From the NCBI GenBank assembly GCA_900555195.1, contig USKC01000216.1:1-5559 (forward strand): a stretch of 5,559 nt of DNA, in the 5' to 3' direction. Every line of letters starts with the position of its first letter. Within the stretch, counting starts at the first letter, position 1. A program made the translations under genes and the position numbers. Of this stretch, positions 1-5,559 are shown piece by piece. Below the pieces are notes generated by a model that worked only from the letters and a program-made list of their open reading frames with translations, had not been told where the DNA came from and ran no database searches. Origin of the DNA: an uncultured Lachnospiraceae bacterium. Lineage in GTDB: Bacteria; Bacillota; Clostridia; Lachnospirales; Lachnospiraceae.

Positions 1-849
1 GTCTTCTCGGTGGGCGTCCGTGTAAACTGTGATATCGCCGCCCTGTGTCCGGATGAGGTTCTGGTGGAAGAGGAAGGCGGCCGCTTCGGTTACTGCTATG
101 AAAACGGCAAGCTGGAAGAGATCCTCACCCGCCTGCGCTCCATGAAGGGGGTACGGCTGGCAGGGCTGCATCTGCATTCTTCCACCCAGTCCCGCACCGT
201 AACCGTCTACGCCGCGCTGGCGCGCATGGCGGTTCAGATCGCCAGACAATATTCTCTCCGCCTTTCTTATGTGGATATGGGCGGCGGATATTTCGGCGGC
301 CGGGATGACAAACCGGACTATGGAGATTATTTCCCTGCCATCTGTCAGGAACTGCGCAGCTATTTTTCTCCGGAAGAAACCGTCCTGATCGCAGAGCCAG
401 GTGTCAGCCTCATCTCCAGGGCCACCACGTTTGTCACCACTGTACTGGATATCAAGGAGATCCGTGGAAGGGTCTATTTGGTGACGGATGGGAGCCGCAC
501 GAACTTAAACCCTCTGGTCACCCGGCATGTCTATCCGCATCATATTGAATATATGACTTCTCCGGAAGAACGCCCCCTCATCAAGAGCCAATGGGTTACC
601 GGCTTCACCTGCATGGAATATGACCGGCTCTTTGAGATTCAGGACGGCCCGCAGCTGCAGCGCGGGGATCGGATCATCTATGATACGGCCGGAGGCTATA
701 CCATGTGCCTGAATCCCCTGTTCATCCACTACTTCCCGCCGGTCTATGTAACGCGCCGGGACGGCAGCCTGTTCACGGCCAGAACCCAGTGGGATGTGGA
801 AGAATTCATTCAGAAAAATTATATCGAAGGAGGAGCTCTGCATGAATAA
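1..849 (+). CDS. PLP-dependent fold-III decarboxylase/racemase-like enzyme, C-terminal part (5' end outside window)
   Basis: The reading frame is open from base 1, so the N-terminus, including the PLP-binding lysine, lies outside; 282 residues are visible. Numbering visible residues, it shows landmarks of the ornithine/DAP/arginine decarboxylase group: GLHLHSSTQ at about 55-63 (position of the family's HxHxGSQ, which packs on PLP), GGG at 94-96 (phosphate loop), EPG at 132-134, TGFTCMEYD near 200-208 (position of the catalytic-cysteine CESxD motif, keeping Cys and Asp) and AGGY near 230-233 (position of the family GAY tyrosine). The EPGR arginine is replaced (EPGV), so the substrate is probably not meso-diaminopimelate. 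The stop overlaps the pseI start by 8 bp, indicating translational coupling and a role in the same sugar pathway, perhaps making or processing an amino-acid substituent; that role is inference. The fold assignment is firm. Substrate, and whether it decarboxylates or racemises, cannot be told. Confidence 0.8.
   Translation, partial: VFSVGVRVNCDIAALCPDEVLVEEEGGRFGYCYENGKLEEILTRLRSMKGVRLAGLHLHSSTQSRTVTVYAALARMAVQIARQYSLRLSYVDMGGGYFGGRDDKPDYGDYFPAICQELRSYFSPEETVLIAEPGVSLISRATTFVTTVLDIKEIRGRVYLVTDGSRTNLNPLVTRHVYPHHIEYMTSPEERPLIKSQWVTGFTCMEYDRLFEIQDGPQLQRGDRIIYDTAGGYTMCLNPLFIHYFPPVYVTRRDGSLFTARTQWDVEEFIQKNYIEGGALHE
828..833 (+). promoter_or_regulatory. Shine-Dalgarno of pseI (AGGAGG)
   Basis: AGGAGG lies 8 bases before the ATG at 842, inside the last codons of the upstream gene. 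It decides the pseI start: an in-frame ATG at 794 would add 16 residues but has no comparable site, and those residues do not resemble the family N-terminus. Confidence 0.85.
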
Positions 850-1912
850 GGAATTTTATATCGGTTCCAGGCGGGTGGGCCAGGATGCGCCCGTTTTTAT
901 CGTAGCGGAGATGTCCGCGAACCATCTGCAGGACTACGGACGTGCAATAGAAATCATCCACGCAGCCAAAGAGGCGGGGGCAGATGCCGTCAAGCTGCAG
1001 ACCTATACCGCGGATACCATCACTTTGGACTGCGATGACCCCTGTTTTCAGATCACGCAGGGCACCATCTGGGACGGCACCACGCTGCATAAGCTCTATC
1101 AGGAAGCGTATACCCCCTGGGAATGGCAGCCCAAGCTGATGGAAGAGGCCAATCGTCTGGGAATGGAGTGCTTCTCTTCCCCCTTTGACTTTACTTCCGT
1201 GGATTTCATGGAATCCTTGCATATGCCTGCCTTTAAGATCGCCTCCTATGAAATCAATGATATTCCTCTGATCCGGAAGATCGCCCGGCTGCATAAACCC
1301 ATCATTTTCGCCACTGGCGTGGCCTATCTGGAGGATATCGAACGGGCCCTTGCGGTATGCCGCGAAGAGGGATGCGAAGACGTGATGTTATTGAAATGTG
1401 TTTCCTCCTATCCTACCCCCTATGAAGATATCAACCTGAACATGATACCCACACTCAGCCGTACCTTCGGTTGTCTGACCGGCCTCTCCGACCATTCTGC
1501 CGGAAGCGCGGTTCCTGTAGGAGCCGTGGCCCTGGGCGCGCGTATGGTGGAAAAGCATCTCACCCTGCGCCGCGCAGACGGCGGCCCGGACGGCGCTTTC
1601 TCCATGGAACCGGAAGAATTCGCCGCAATGGTACGGGACATCCGTGCATTGGAAAAGGCGCTCGGTTCATCTGAATATTATCTGACGCCAACGCAGCAGG
1701 TGGAACATGAAGGTTCCCGCTCTCTTTTCGCGGTACGCGATATCGCCACCGGAGAGACGCTTACGGCAGAAAACGTCCGTTCCATCCGCCCGGGATGCGG
1801 ACTGCATACCATGTACTATGAACAAATTCTCGGAAAAAAAGCGGCGTGCCAGATCCGGCGCGGAACGCCGTTGGCATGGAATTTGATCGCCGGGGAAAAT
1901 ACAGAAGTTTAA
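842..1912 (+). CDS. pseI: Pseudaminic acid synthase (NeuB/SpsE family)
   Basis: Cytoplasmic enzyme of 356 residues that condenses 2,4-diacetamido-2,4,6-trideoxy-L-altrose with phosphoenolpyruvate to give pseudaminic acid, a nine-carbon sialic-acid-like sugar used on flagella, pili or capsule. The NeuB-type TIM barrel covers about residues 15-275: AEMSANH (22-28), KLQTYT (51-56), CFSSPF (110-115), KIASYE (132-137), LKCVSSYP (184-191), GLSDHS (214-219) and VEKHLTL (236-242). His218 and His239 match the two metal-binding histidines of NeuB. A C-terminal SAF/antifreeze-like domain follows (about 291-350, with SIRPGCGLH). The segments IWDGTTLHKLYQEAYTPWEW and KIAS-E resemble PseI rather than NeuB (sialic) or LegI (legionaminic). 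Length is normal. The gene overlaps the PLP enzyme gene by 8 bp and is the last of its operon. The exact sugar isomer is inferred from similarity only. Confidence 0.93.
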   Translation: MNKEFYIGSRRVGQDAPVFIVAEMSANHLQDYGRAIEIIHAAKEAGADAVKLQTYTADTITLDCDDPCFQITQGTIWDGTTLHKLYQEAYTPWEWQPKLMEEANRLGMECFSSPFDFTSVDFMESLHMPAFKIASYEINDIPLIRKIARLHKPIIFATGVAYLEDIERALAVCREEGCEDVMLLKCVSSYPTPYEDINLNMIPTLSRTFGCLTGLSDHSAGSAVPVGAVALGARMVEKHLTLRRADGGPDGAFSMEPEEFAAMVRDIRALEKALGSSEYYLTPTQQVEHEGSRSLFAVRDIATGETLTAENVRSIRPGCGLHTMYYEQILGKKAACQIRRGTPLAWNLIAGENTEV

Positions 1913-1921
1913 TACGGAAGA

Positions 1922-1980
1922 AGGAGCCTGGTTTTAGAAGATGCTGCCATCATTCTTTTGCCTTACGGCTCCTCTTTTTT
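1922..1980 (+). terminator. Probable Rho-independent terminator of the pse operon, possibly bidirectional
   Basis: AGGAGCC at 1922-1928 is complementary to GGCTCCT at 1967-1973, followed by C then six or so T (1975-1980). The 38-base interior can form a second helix (GATG at 1939-1942 with CATC at 1948-1951). On the - strand the same stem is followed by only a weak T-rich stretch. The right arm overlaps the last codons of the convergent GT26 gene. The long loop makes the call moderate. Confidence 0.5.
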
Positions 1981-2700
1981 CTCTTCTGAACCGCCTTTTG
2001 GATCGTCCGGTTCGTTTTTTTGATTATTATATTCCTGAACCTTCTTTTCAAACAGCCTGTACAGGAATTTGCGTTTTATTCTGGCGAGCAGGGAAGGATT
2101 CTGCATCCAGGAGACCGTTCCAAAAGGAAGCGAAACCCATAACTCCGCATTGAGATACTGGCCATATTCGTGCATCAGCTGAAAATCAGTCGGCCATGGC
2201 ATTCTGGAAAGTACCACGTCCGGAACCAGATCATTCAGTTCATTGAGCAGCCGTTCCGGCTGGCTGTTGAATTCCTCATAAGCGCCGCTGCCCCGCAGAT
2301 ACAGGTTTCCCTGATATTCCTGGATTAGCCCTTTCAGGATCTCCAGATTCTCCTCCGTATCCGCCAGAAGATAGACGCCGTTGCGGTTTCTTGACAGCTT
2401 ACGCAACAGTTCCCTCAGATAGACTTTCTCATCAATCTCACGAATCCGGTTTCTTCCGGCAATCCCCGCCGCTTCCAACACGCCCGAATCCGTACAGACG
2501 GTCATATCCATCTCCTCCAGGCATGATTTGAGAGACTCGTCTCTGGACGCCTGCGCCAGCTGGGAACTGGAAATGTACGCCACTGTGTTCAGTCTCCCGC
2601 TGTTCAGGAACCGATCCGTATTGCGCAGCGCTTCCCGCGCTCCATAATCATATAATGTAATTCCTAAAATCGAATATTTCTGCATACCCTTACCAATCAT
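1963..2700 (-). CDS. Divergent WecG/TagA/CpsF (GT26) family glycosyltransferase-like protein
   Basis: The protein has 245 residues, close to the family's usual length. GT26 enzymes transfer a sugar, such as N-acetylmannosamine, onto an undecaprenyl-linked acceptor at the cytoplasmic membrane face. The layout fits: start ILGITLYDY (11-19), a Rossmann-type strand and turn at TVAYISSSQLAQA (39-51), CTDSGVLEAAG (69-79) keeping the Asp of the family's ADG motif, VYLLADTEENLEILKG (109-124), then PDVVLSRMPWP (160-170). Key positions are altered: the Asn of the usual TLN/TPN segment is Ser (44-46), and the family GxPxQExW motif is absent (MPWPTDFQ). The tail has a basic amphipathic stretch (about 204-223), as expected for membrane attachment, then a charged low-complexity end rich in E, K and P. 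The start may instead be Met6 (base 2685), which fits family N-termini; neither has a good ribosome binding site. It is the last gene of the - strand operon. Family call fairly sure; activity doubtful. Confidence 0.72.
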   Translation of the reverse strand: MIGKGMQKYSILGITLYDYGAREALRNTDRFLNSGRLNTVAYISSSQLAQASRDESLKSCLEEMDMTVCTDSGVLEAAGIAGRNRIREIDEKVYLRELLRKLSRNRNGVYLLADTEENLEILKGLIQEYQGNLYLRGSGAYEEFNSQPERLLNELNDLVPDVVLSRMPWPTDFQLMHEYGQYLNAELWVSLPFGTVSWMQNPSLLARIKRKFLYRLFEKKVQEYNNQKNEPDDPKGGSEEKKEEP

Positions 2701-2743
2701 ACAGCAGAGTCATCCCTGCTTTCTTCCCCCCAATGCGCATTCC

Positions 2744-3658
2744 TCACAGGACGGCCAAAAGAAGCATATATGCCAGACACAATACAATGCCGACAATCAG
2801 CGGCGCGCTGACAAGTTTCCCTTTCTTCTCTCCCGCCTTCCCTTCATGAAGAAGCCAGATCAAATACTCCGTTCTTCCTTCATTCCTGCACAGCCATACG
2901 AGCACGCATGCCGCCAGGGCCGTGCTGATCACGGCAATTACCAGATACATGCTGATTACCGGAAGAAGTTCTCCTGCTCCCATAACCTGTTCAGCCTGTG
3001 CCTCCAAGACTCCCGGCATGAACCGGTCATATATATACATCAGAATGACCGACTGCGCATTAAAAATCACATGCATCAGAATCGGAGACCACAAACTGCC
3101 CGTGACTTCCAGCAGCAGCGCCATAGCGACGCCCAGCACAAAGGCGTACGGCGCCTGATTAAAGTTCATATGAATCAGCCCAAACAACAGCGAAGACAGC
3201 AGAATCGCTCCAATCAGATTTCCGCTCTTGATATAGCTTCGATATATGATCCCGCGAAAACACAGTTCTTCACAGACCGGTCCGTAGATGGCCATCATGA
3301 AAAACATCACCACAAAAGGATAGGAAAGCACCTGTCCGCTCATCTGCGTAACCGCATTGTCCACAAACAGCATGCTTATAGCATTCAGCAGCGTAGTCAG
3401 AGGCATCATCAAAAAGGTAAAGACAAAAACCATCAGCACGGAAGACACTTTCAGCTTATGAAAGCCCAAAACCCTGTTCGGCTTCTCCTTAGAGAAAAAG
3501 AGTACCGCAAAGGCAGGTATGATCAAGGTCAGTTCGCTGACCAGAAGATTGGCCATCATCCCCATCTCCAGGTTCCTGACAAATAACAGCGCAAAAATGA
3601 CCGCAAAATGCAGCATCACCATGCCAAAAAATCCCCAGTTTGCTTTTTTATAATTCAT
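2744..3658 (-). CDS. CPBP family intramembrane metalloprotease (CAAX protease / Abi type)
   Basis: Integral membrane protein of 304 residues with about eight hydrophobic segments (near 9-28, 35-55, 72-98, 110-125, 148-163, 170-188, 232-257, 285-303). The CPBP (PF02517) signature is complete: EELCFRG at 130-136 (EExxxR), FGLIH at 159-163 (FxxxH) and HVIFN at 196-200 (HxxxN), giving Glu130, Glu131, His163, His196 and Asn200 as likely active-site residues. CPBP members act as membrane proteases or scaffolds; in bacteria roles include bacteriocin self-immunity, peptide maturation and phage-related functions, but no peptide precursor or bacteriocin gene is visible here, so the substrate is unknown. 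The start at 3658 is supported by AAGGAG at 3665-3670, six bases upstream. It sits 42 bp after cvfB and 43 bp before the GT26 gene, in the same operon. Family call secure. Confidence 0.92.
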   Translation of the reverse strand: MNYKKANWGFFGMVMLHFAVIFALLFVRNLEMGMMANLLVSELTLIIPAFAVLFFSKEKPNRVLGFHKLKVSSVLMVFVFTFLMMPLTTLLNAISMLFVDNAVTQMSGQVLSYPFVVMFFMMAIYGPVCEELCFRGIIYRSYIKSGNLIGAILLSSLLFGLIHMNFNQAPYAFVLGVAMALLLEVTGSLWSPILMHVIFNAQSVILMYIYDRFMPGVLEAQAEQVMGAGELLPVISMYLVIAVISTALAACVLVWLCRNEGRTEYLIWLLHEGKAGEKKGKLVSAPLIVGIVLCLAYMLLLAVL

Positions 3659-3664
3659 TCTGCT

Positions 3665-3693
3665 CTCCTTTGTGCGCGTCTCCTGTGCAAAGG
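3665..3693 (-). promoter_or_regulatory. CPBP gene Shine-Dalgarno within a possible stem-loop
   Basis: On the - strand AAGGAG (3670-3665) lies six bases before the CPBP start codon. CCTTTG (3693-3688) upstream is the perfect complement of CAAAGG (3672-3667), which contains the first part of that site, with a 15-base loop. Pairing would partly hide the ribosome binding site. The stem is only six base pairs, so a control role is a suggestion, not a demonstration. Confidence 0.35.
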
Positions 3694-3700
3694 GCGCTTC

Positions 3701-4549
3701 TCAAAGCCTGATGATCTCCTTTTCCGTTATCCGTATCTTGCCTTCTTTAAGGAGGTGTCCTACCGCCCTTTTAAATTCATTTTTGCTCATCTGCGTCCTG
3801 CTGCGGATCAATTCCGGCGACGCTTTATCATTAAAAGGAAGGGCTCCTCCTAAACCATCCATAATATCCAGCAGTTTCTGAGCATCTGCCCCGATCATGA
3901 GATACGCCTTTTCACGGGTGCTCAGATCCAGCTTTCCATCCTCGTGTACTGCCGCCACCCTGGCTTCGATCCTGTCTCCCACCTTAAATTTTCCATACAT
4001 CTCTCTCGGAGGGATCAATGCGGAATACCTTCCATCCACGGCCACGAAGGCCCCGAACTGCCTGCTGAGTTCATACAGATATCCCTTCACCCTGTCGTCC
4101 TTCTGATATGGGCTGTCCGTCCTCAGATAATGATAAAGCTTCATAGTCGCACACAGTCTGCCGCTTTTATCCACATAAAGAGCCACCGGGAAACGATCCC
4201 CCTCATGCACCTGTGTCGTCTGCTCCCTGAAGGGCAGAAACAGATCCTTTTCCAGTCCCCAATCGAGGAACGCCCCGACCTTTCCCGTCTGCTTCACTGT
4301 AAGTTCCGCCACTTCCCCGAGCGAAAGCGCAGGCTGTGCCGTGGTGGAAATCAGCCTGTCCTTGGAATCTCTGTACACAAATACCTCTATAGAATCGCCT
4401 ATCCGGGTCCCGTCCGGTACCTGCCTGATAGGCAGTAGAACTTTCTCCTCCGGATCCCCGTCCGGGGCCAGATATACGCCAAACTCCACCTTCTTCACGA
4501 CAGTCAGTGTCTGCCTCTTTCCTAACTCAATTTGCATTCCGAACCTCAT
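3701..4549 (-). CDS. cvfB: CvfB/YitL-like S1 RNA-binding protein with C-terminal winged helix
   Basis: The protein has 282 residues, the usual size for CvfB (Staphylococcus aureus) and YitL (Bacillus subtilis). CvfB binds RNA and affects virulence gene expression in S. aureus; in this organism the role is unknown. Three S1-like beta-barrel domains can be traced: about 4-70, 78-138 (VKQTGKVGAFLDWGLEKDLF) and 152-212 (RQFGAFVAVDGRYSALIPP). A winged-helix region follows at about 222-282, with the family hallmark LPFNDKASPE (237-246) and MSKNEFKRAVGHL (254-266). The start at 4549 overlaps the thioesterase stop as ATGA, so translation is probably coupled. AAGGA lies close upstream with only about four to five bases of spacing. 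Met5 (base 4537) is an alternative start. No frameshift or missing domain is seen. Confidence 0.9.
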   Translation of the reverse strand: MRFGMQIELGKRQTLTVVKKVEFGVYLAPDGDPEEKVLLPIRQVPDGTRIGDSIEVFVYRDSKDRLISTTAQPALSLGEVAELTVKQTGKVGAFLDWGLEKDLFLPFREQTTQVHEGDRFPVALYVDKSGRLCATMKLYHYLRTDSPYQKDDRVKGYLYELSRQFGAFVAVDGRYSALIPPREMYGKFKVGDRIEARVAAVHEDGKLDLSTREKAYLMIGADAQKLLDIMDGLGGALPFNDKASPELIRSRTQMSKNEFKRAVGHLLKEGKIRITEKEIIRL

Positions 4550-5256
4550 ATCTTCCTTTTAAATTCTATAACCGCATATGGCTGGCCGTCATCCCCGCAT
4601 AGGCTGACGCCAATCTTATTCTCCTGTTCATATACCTTCGGCGTGATCACATCATGCAGAAGAGCCGATTTCTTATACTCCGCCCGCATCTGACCGATCT
4701 CAAAATTCTCCGGCAGATAATCCTGCGCCATGTAAATATACTGCCCATTATTCACATGATGATTGCTGTCCAGATGCTGCTTGCCCACGCTGAAAGGCGG
4801 CTGCTGCTTCCCTTCATCCGGAAGCACAATCTTGCGCGGCTCATATTCCATCGGAAGCCTCTCTTCTATCTCATAGACATTCTTCATCCGCTCCGGCGGC
4901 CGCGCCGGCCTGCCGGAGCGCATATCCATCAGTGTCCAAATGGAATTGGCCCAAATGATCCTGTTTCCTGCTTCATCTTCTATGAAGAAATTACGGAATC
5001 CCATGAATCCCTTAAATTCATAAGGGAACGTGCCTATTGTTATATTTTCACACAAATGGGGATATCTGTCTATCACAATTTGCCAATAGGACATCACCCA
5101 CAGCATTTCCACGCTCTCCAGGTACTCGATCCCCACTCCCAGCGCCTCAGACTGAAAGGTGGAACAATCCTGAAAATAATCCACAATCGCCGCTATGCTC
5201 AGCTTCTTTTCCGCATCCAGTTCACTATACCTGACTTTTGATTGAAATGTATACAT
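4546..5256 (-). CDS. Acyl-ACP thioesterase (FatA/FatB-like, double hotdog)
   Basis: Cytoplasmic enzyme of 236 residues, the compact bacterial size of PF01643, expected to release free fatty acids from acyl-ACP. The first hotdog domain runs about 1-115 (VRYSELDAEKKLSIAAIVDYFQD at the start, WANSIWTLMD at 102-111). A linker rich in Arg and Pro spans about 113-125. The second hotdog runs about 145-236 and holds LDSNHHVNN (162-170), matching the plant LDxNxHVNN motif with Asp163, Asn165 and His167. In EYKKSALLHD (193-202), Ser197 falls where plant FatB has the catalytic Glu of EYRREC, if aligned without gaps. The start is supported by GGGAGG at 5262-5267, five bases before the ATG. It is the first gene of a - strand operon with a consensus promoter and overlaps cvfB by 4 bp. 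The released acid could be exported, recycled or used for membrane adjustment; the sequence does not say. Confidence 0.9.
   Translation of the reverse strand: MYTFQSKVRYSELDAEKKLSIAAIVDYFQDCSTFQSEALGVGIEYLESVEMLWVMSYWQIVIDRYPHLCENITIGTFPYEFKGFMGFRNFFIEDEAGNRIIWANSIWTLMDMRSGRPARPPERMKNVYEIEERLPMEYEPRKIVLPDEGKQQPPFSVGKQHLDSNHHVNNGQYIYMAQDYLPENFEIGQMRAEYKKSALLHDVITPKVYEQENKIGVSLCGDDGQPYAVIEFKRKI
4889..4920 (-). repeat. Perfect GC-rich inverted repeat (strong hairpin) inside the thioesterase gene
   Basis: CGCTCCGGC at 4889-4897 is the exact reverse complement of GCCGGAGCG at 4912-4920. Inside, GGCC at 4898-4901 pairs with GGCC at 4907-4910, leaving a five-base loop and one bulged base (4911): 13 pairs in all, 12 of them G-C. 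It covers codons 113-123 of the thioesterase, in the linker between its two hotdog domains. No T-tract follows on either strand, so it is not a standard terminator. Confidence 0.8.
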
Positions 5257-5261
5257 GCAAG

Positions 5262-5267
5262 CCTCCC
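5262..5267 (-). promoter_or_regulatory. Shine-Dalgarno of the thioesterase gene (GGGAGG)
   Basis: On the - strand AAGGGAGG reads from 5269 to 5262, ending five bases before the ATG at 5256. It is a near-perfect site and fixes the start codon. Confidence 0.85.
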
Positions 5268-5288
5268 TTAGACGCCGTTTGAAATTTT

Positions 5289-5317
5289 ATTATAATGCAG
5301 GATTCCGACGGTTTCAA
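5289..5317 (-). promoter_or_regulatory. Sigma-A promoter of the thioesterase-cvfB-CPBP-GT26 operon
   Basis: On the - strand, TTGAAA (5317-5312) and a perfect TATAAT (5294-5289) are separated by exactly 17 bases, the optimal sigma-70/sigma-A spacing. Transcription should start near 5282, giving a leader of about 25 bases before the thioesterase ATG. The -35 box sits inside GGTTGAAACC, a small quasi-palindrome, and a 22-bp tandem repeat lies directly upstream (5321-5364). No other comparable promoter was found between the four downstream genes. Confidence 0.85.
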
Positions 5318-5320
5318 CCT

Positions 5321-5364
5321 ATTCAGGGAAAAAGAGCTGCGCATTCTGGGAAAAAGGGCGGCAT
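5321..5364. repeat. Two tandem 22-bp repeats upstream of the promoter
   Basis: Copy one is 5321-5342 and copy two is 5343-5364, directly abutting, with 17 of 22 positions identical. The shared core on the + strand is ATTCWGGGAAAAAG. A related inverted copy, CTCTTTCCTGAA, lies at 5369-5380 and overlaps the end of the neighbouring coding sequence. The repeats start four bases beyond the -35 box, and the 22-bp period places them about two helical turns apart. An operator or activator site is possible. Confidence 0.6.
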
Positions 5365-5365
5365 A

Positions 5366-5559
5366 TTACTCTTTCCTGAACCCTATGACTCCCATCGTAT
5401 CCCCTTCTGCGATTGTAGAAAAATACCAGTTCCCGTTCTGATTATCATATGCGTAAGCATAATAACCTTCCGGTATCGCCTGCACCACATAAGGTAATTG
5501 AGCTGCCAGTTCATCTGTTTTATCTTCCGGAACCCCCATCGTCACATTGACCGACATGT
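5366..5559 (-). CDS. Unrecognised protein, C-terminal fragment (5' end outside window)
   Basis: At least 63 residues and a stop at 5366-5368 are visible. A Met codon at 5557-5555 is only two bases from the window edge, so it cannot be judged as a start; the protein probably continues beyond. The visible part is acidic and aromatic, with YYAYAYDNQNGNWYF at about 32-46 and an ending TMGVIGFRKE. The alternating pattern suggests beta strands and would suit an extracytoplasmic or lipoprotein domain, but no family is recognised. It lies on the same strand as the thioesterase gene, 109 bp upstream of it. No convincing terminator separates them, though the promoter in the gap gives the downstream operon its own start. 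Confidence 0.55.
   Translation of the reverse strand, partial: MSVNVTMGVPEDKTDELAAQLPYVVQAIPEGYYAYAYDNQNGNWYFSTIAEGDTMGVIGFRKE

Noticed and set aside
794..841. In-frame upstream ATG that would lengthen PseI by 16 residues
   Set aside because: No ribosome binding site precedes it, the added residues do not resemble the family, and the ATG at 842 has an ideal AGGAGG eight bases upstream.
806..1294. - strand open frame of 162 codons
   Set aside because: It is antisense to pseI, which is clearly the coding frame; the product has no family features.
2732..2741. 10-bp palindrome AATGCGCATT just after the CPBP stop
   Set aside because: It is too short to call an operator or terminator, and no T-tract or promoter elements accompany it.
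2846..3586. Long + strand open frame of 246 codons
   Set aside because: It is antisense to the CPBP protease gene, whose motifs are complete. The translation is His/Gln/Arg-rich without any domain, as expected for the reverse of a hydrophobic gene.
3749..3757. Perfect AAGGAGGTG Shine-Dalgarno-like string on the + strand
   Set aside because: It falls antisense to the winged-helix codons of cvfB, and no plausible coding frame with a fitting start follows it.
4654..5241. + strand open frame of 195 codons
   Set aside because: It lies antisense to the acyl-ACP thioesterase gene, has no ribosome binding site worth the name and no recognisable motif.

Overview
The window looks like a Clostridia genome, most probably Lachnospiraceae or a close relative. 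This is an inference from the gene families (a bacterial FatA/FatB-type acyl-ACP thioesterase, a CvfB/YitL-type S1 protein, a CPBP protease), the strong AAGGAGG-type ribosome binding sites, a consensus sigma-A promoter and balanced base composition. No marker gene is present to fix the taxon.

Left side (1-1912, + strand) is the tail of a surface-sugar operon. A PLP-dependent fold-III (alanine racemase / ornithine-DAP-arginine decarboxylase type) enzyme enters from outside the window and overlaps by 8 bp the start of pseI, pseudaminic acid synthase. The pair implies a nonulosonic acid pathway, with most of the locus lying upstream of base 1. A hairpin followed by a T-tract near 1922-1980 ends this operon and overlaps the end of the convergent gene.

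Right side (1963-5559, - strand) is read leftwards. A consensus promoter (5289-5317) drives an acyl-ACP thioesterase, which overlaps by ATGA a cvfB-like S1/winged-helix RNA-binding protein. A CPBP intramembrane protease follows after 42 bp, and a divergent WecG/TagA/CpsF (GT26) glycosyltransferase-like protein after 43 bp. The four form a probable operon with a lipid and envelope flavour (acyl chains, membrane protease, polyprenyl-linked glycan transferase). At the far right is the C-terminal end of an unrecognised protein, also on the - strand. The 109-bp gap between it and the thioesterase gene carries the promoter and a two-copy 22-bp tandem repeat.

No mobile element, CRISPR array, tRNA or rRNA was seen. 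The points most worth a second look are the PLP enzyme coupled to pseI, the degenerate GT26 protein, the repeats upstream of the thioesterase promoter, and a very GC-rich hairpin inside the thioesterase coding sequence. None amounts to clear proof of a new system.
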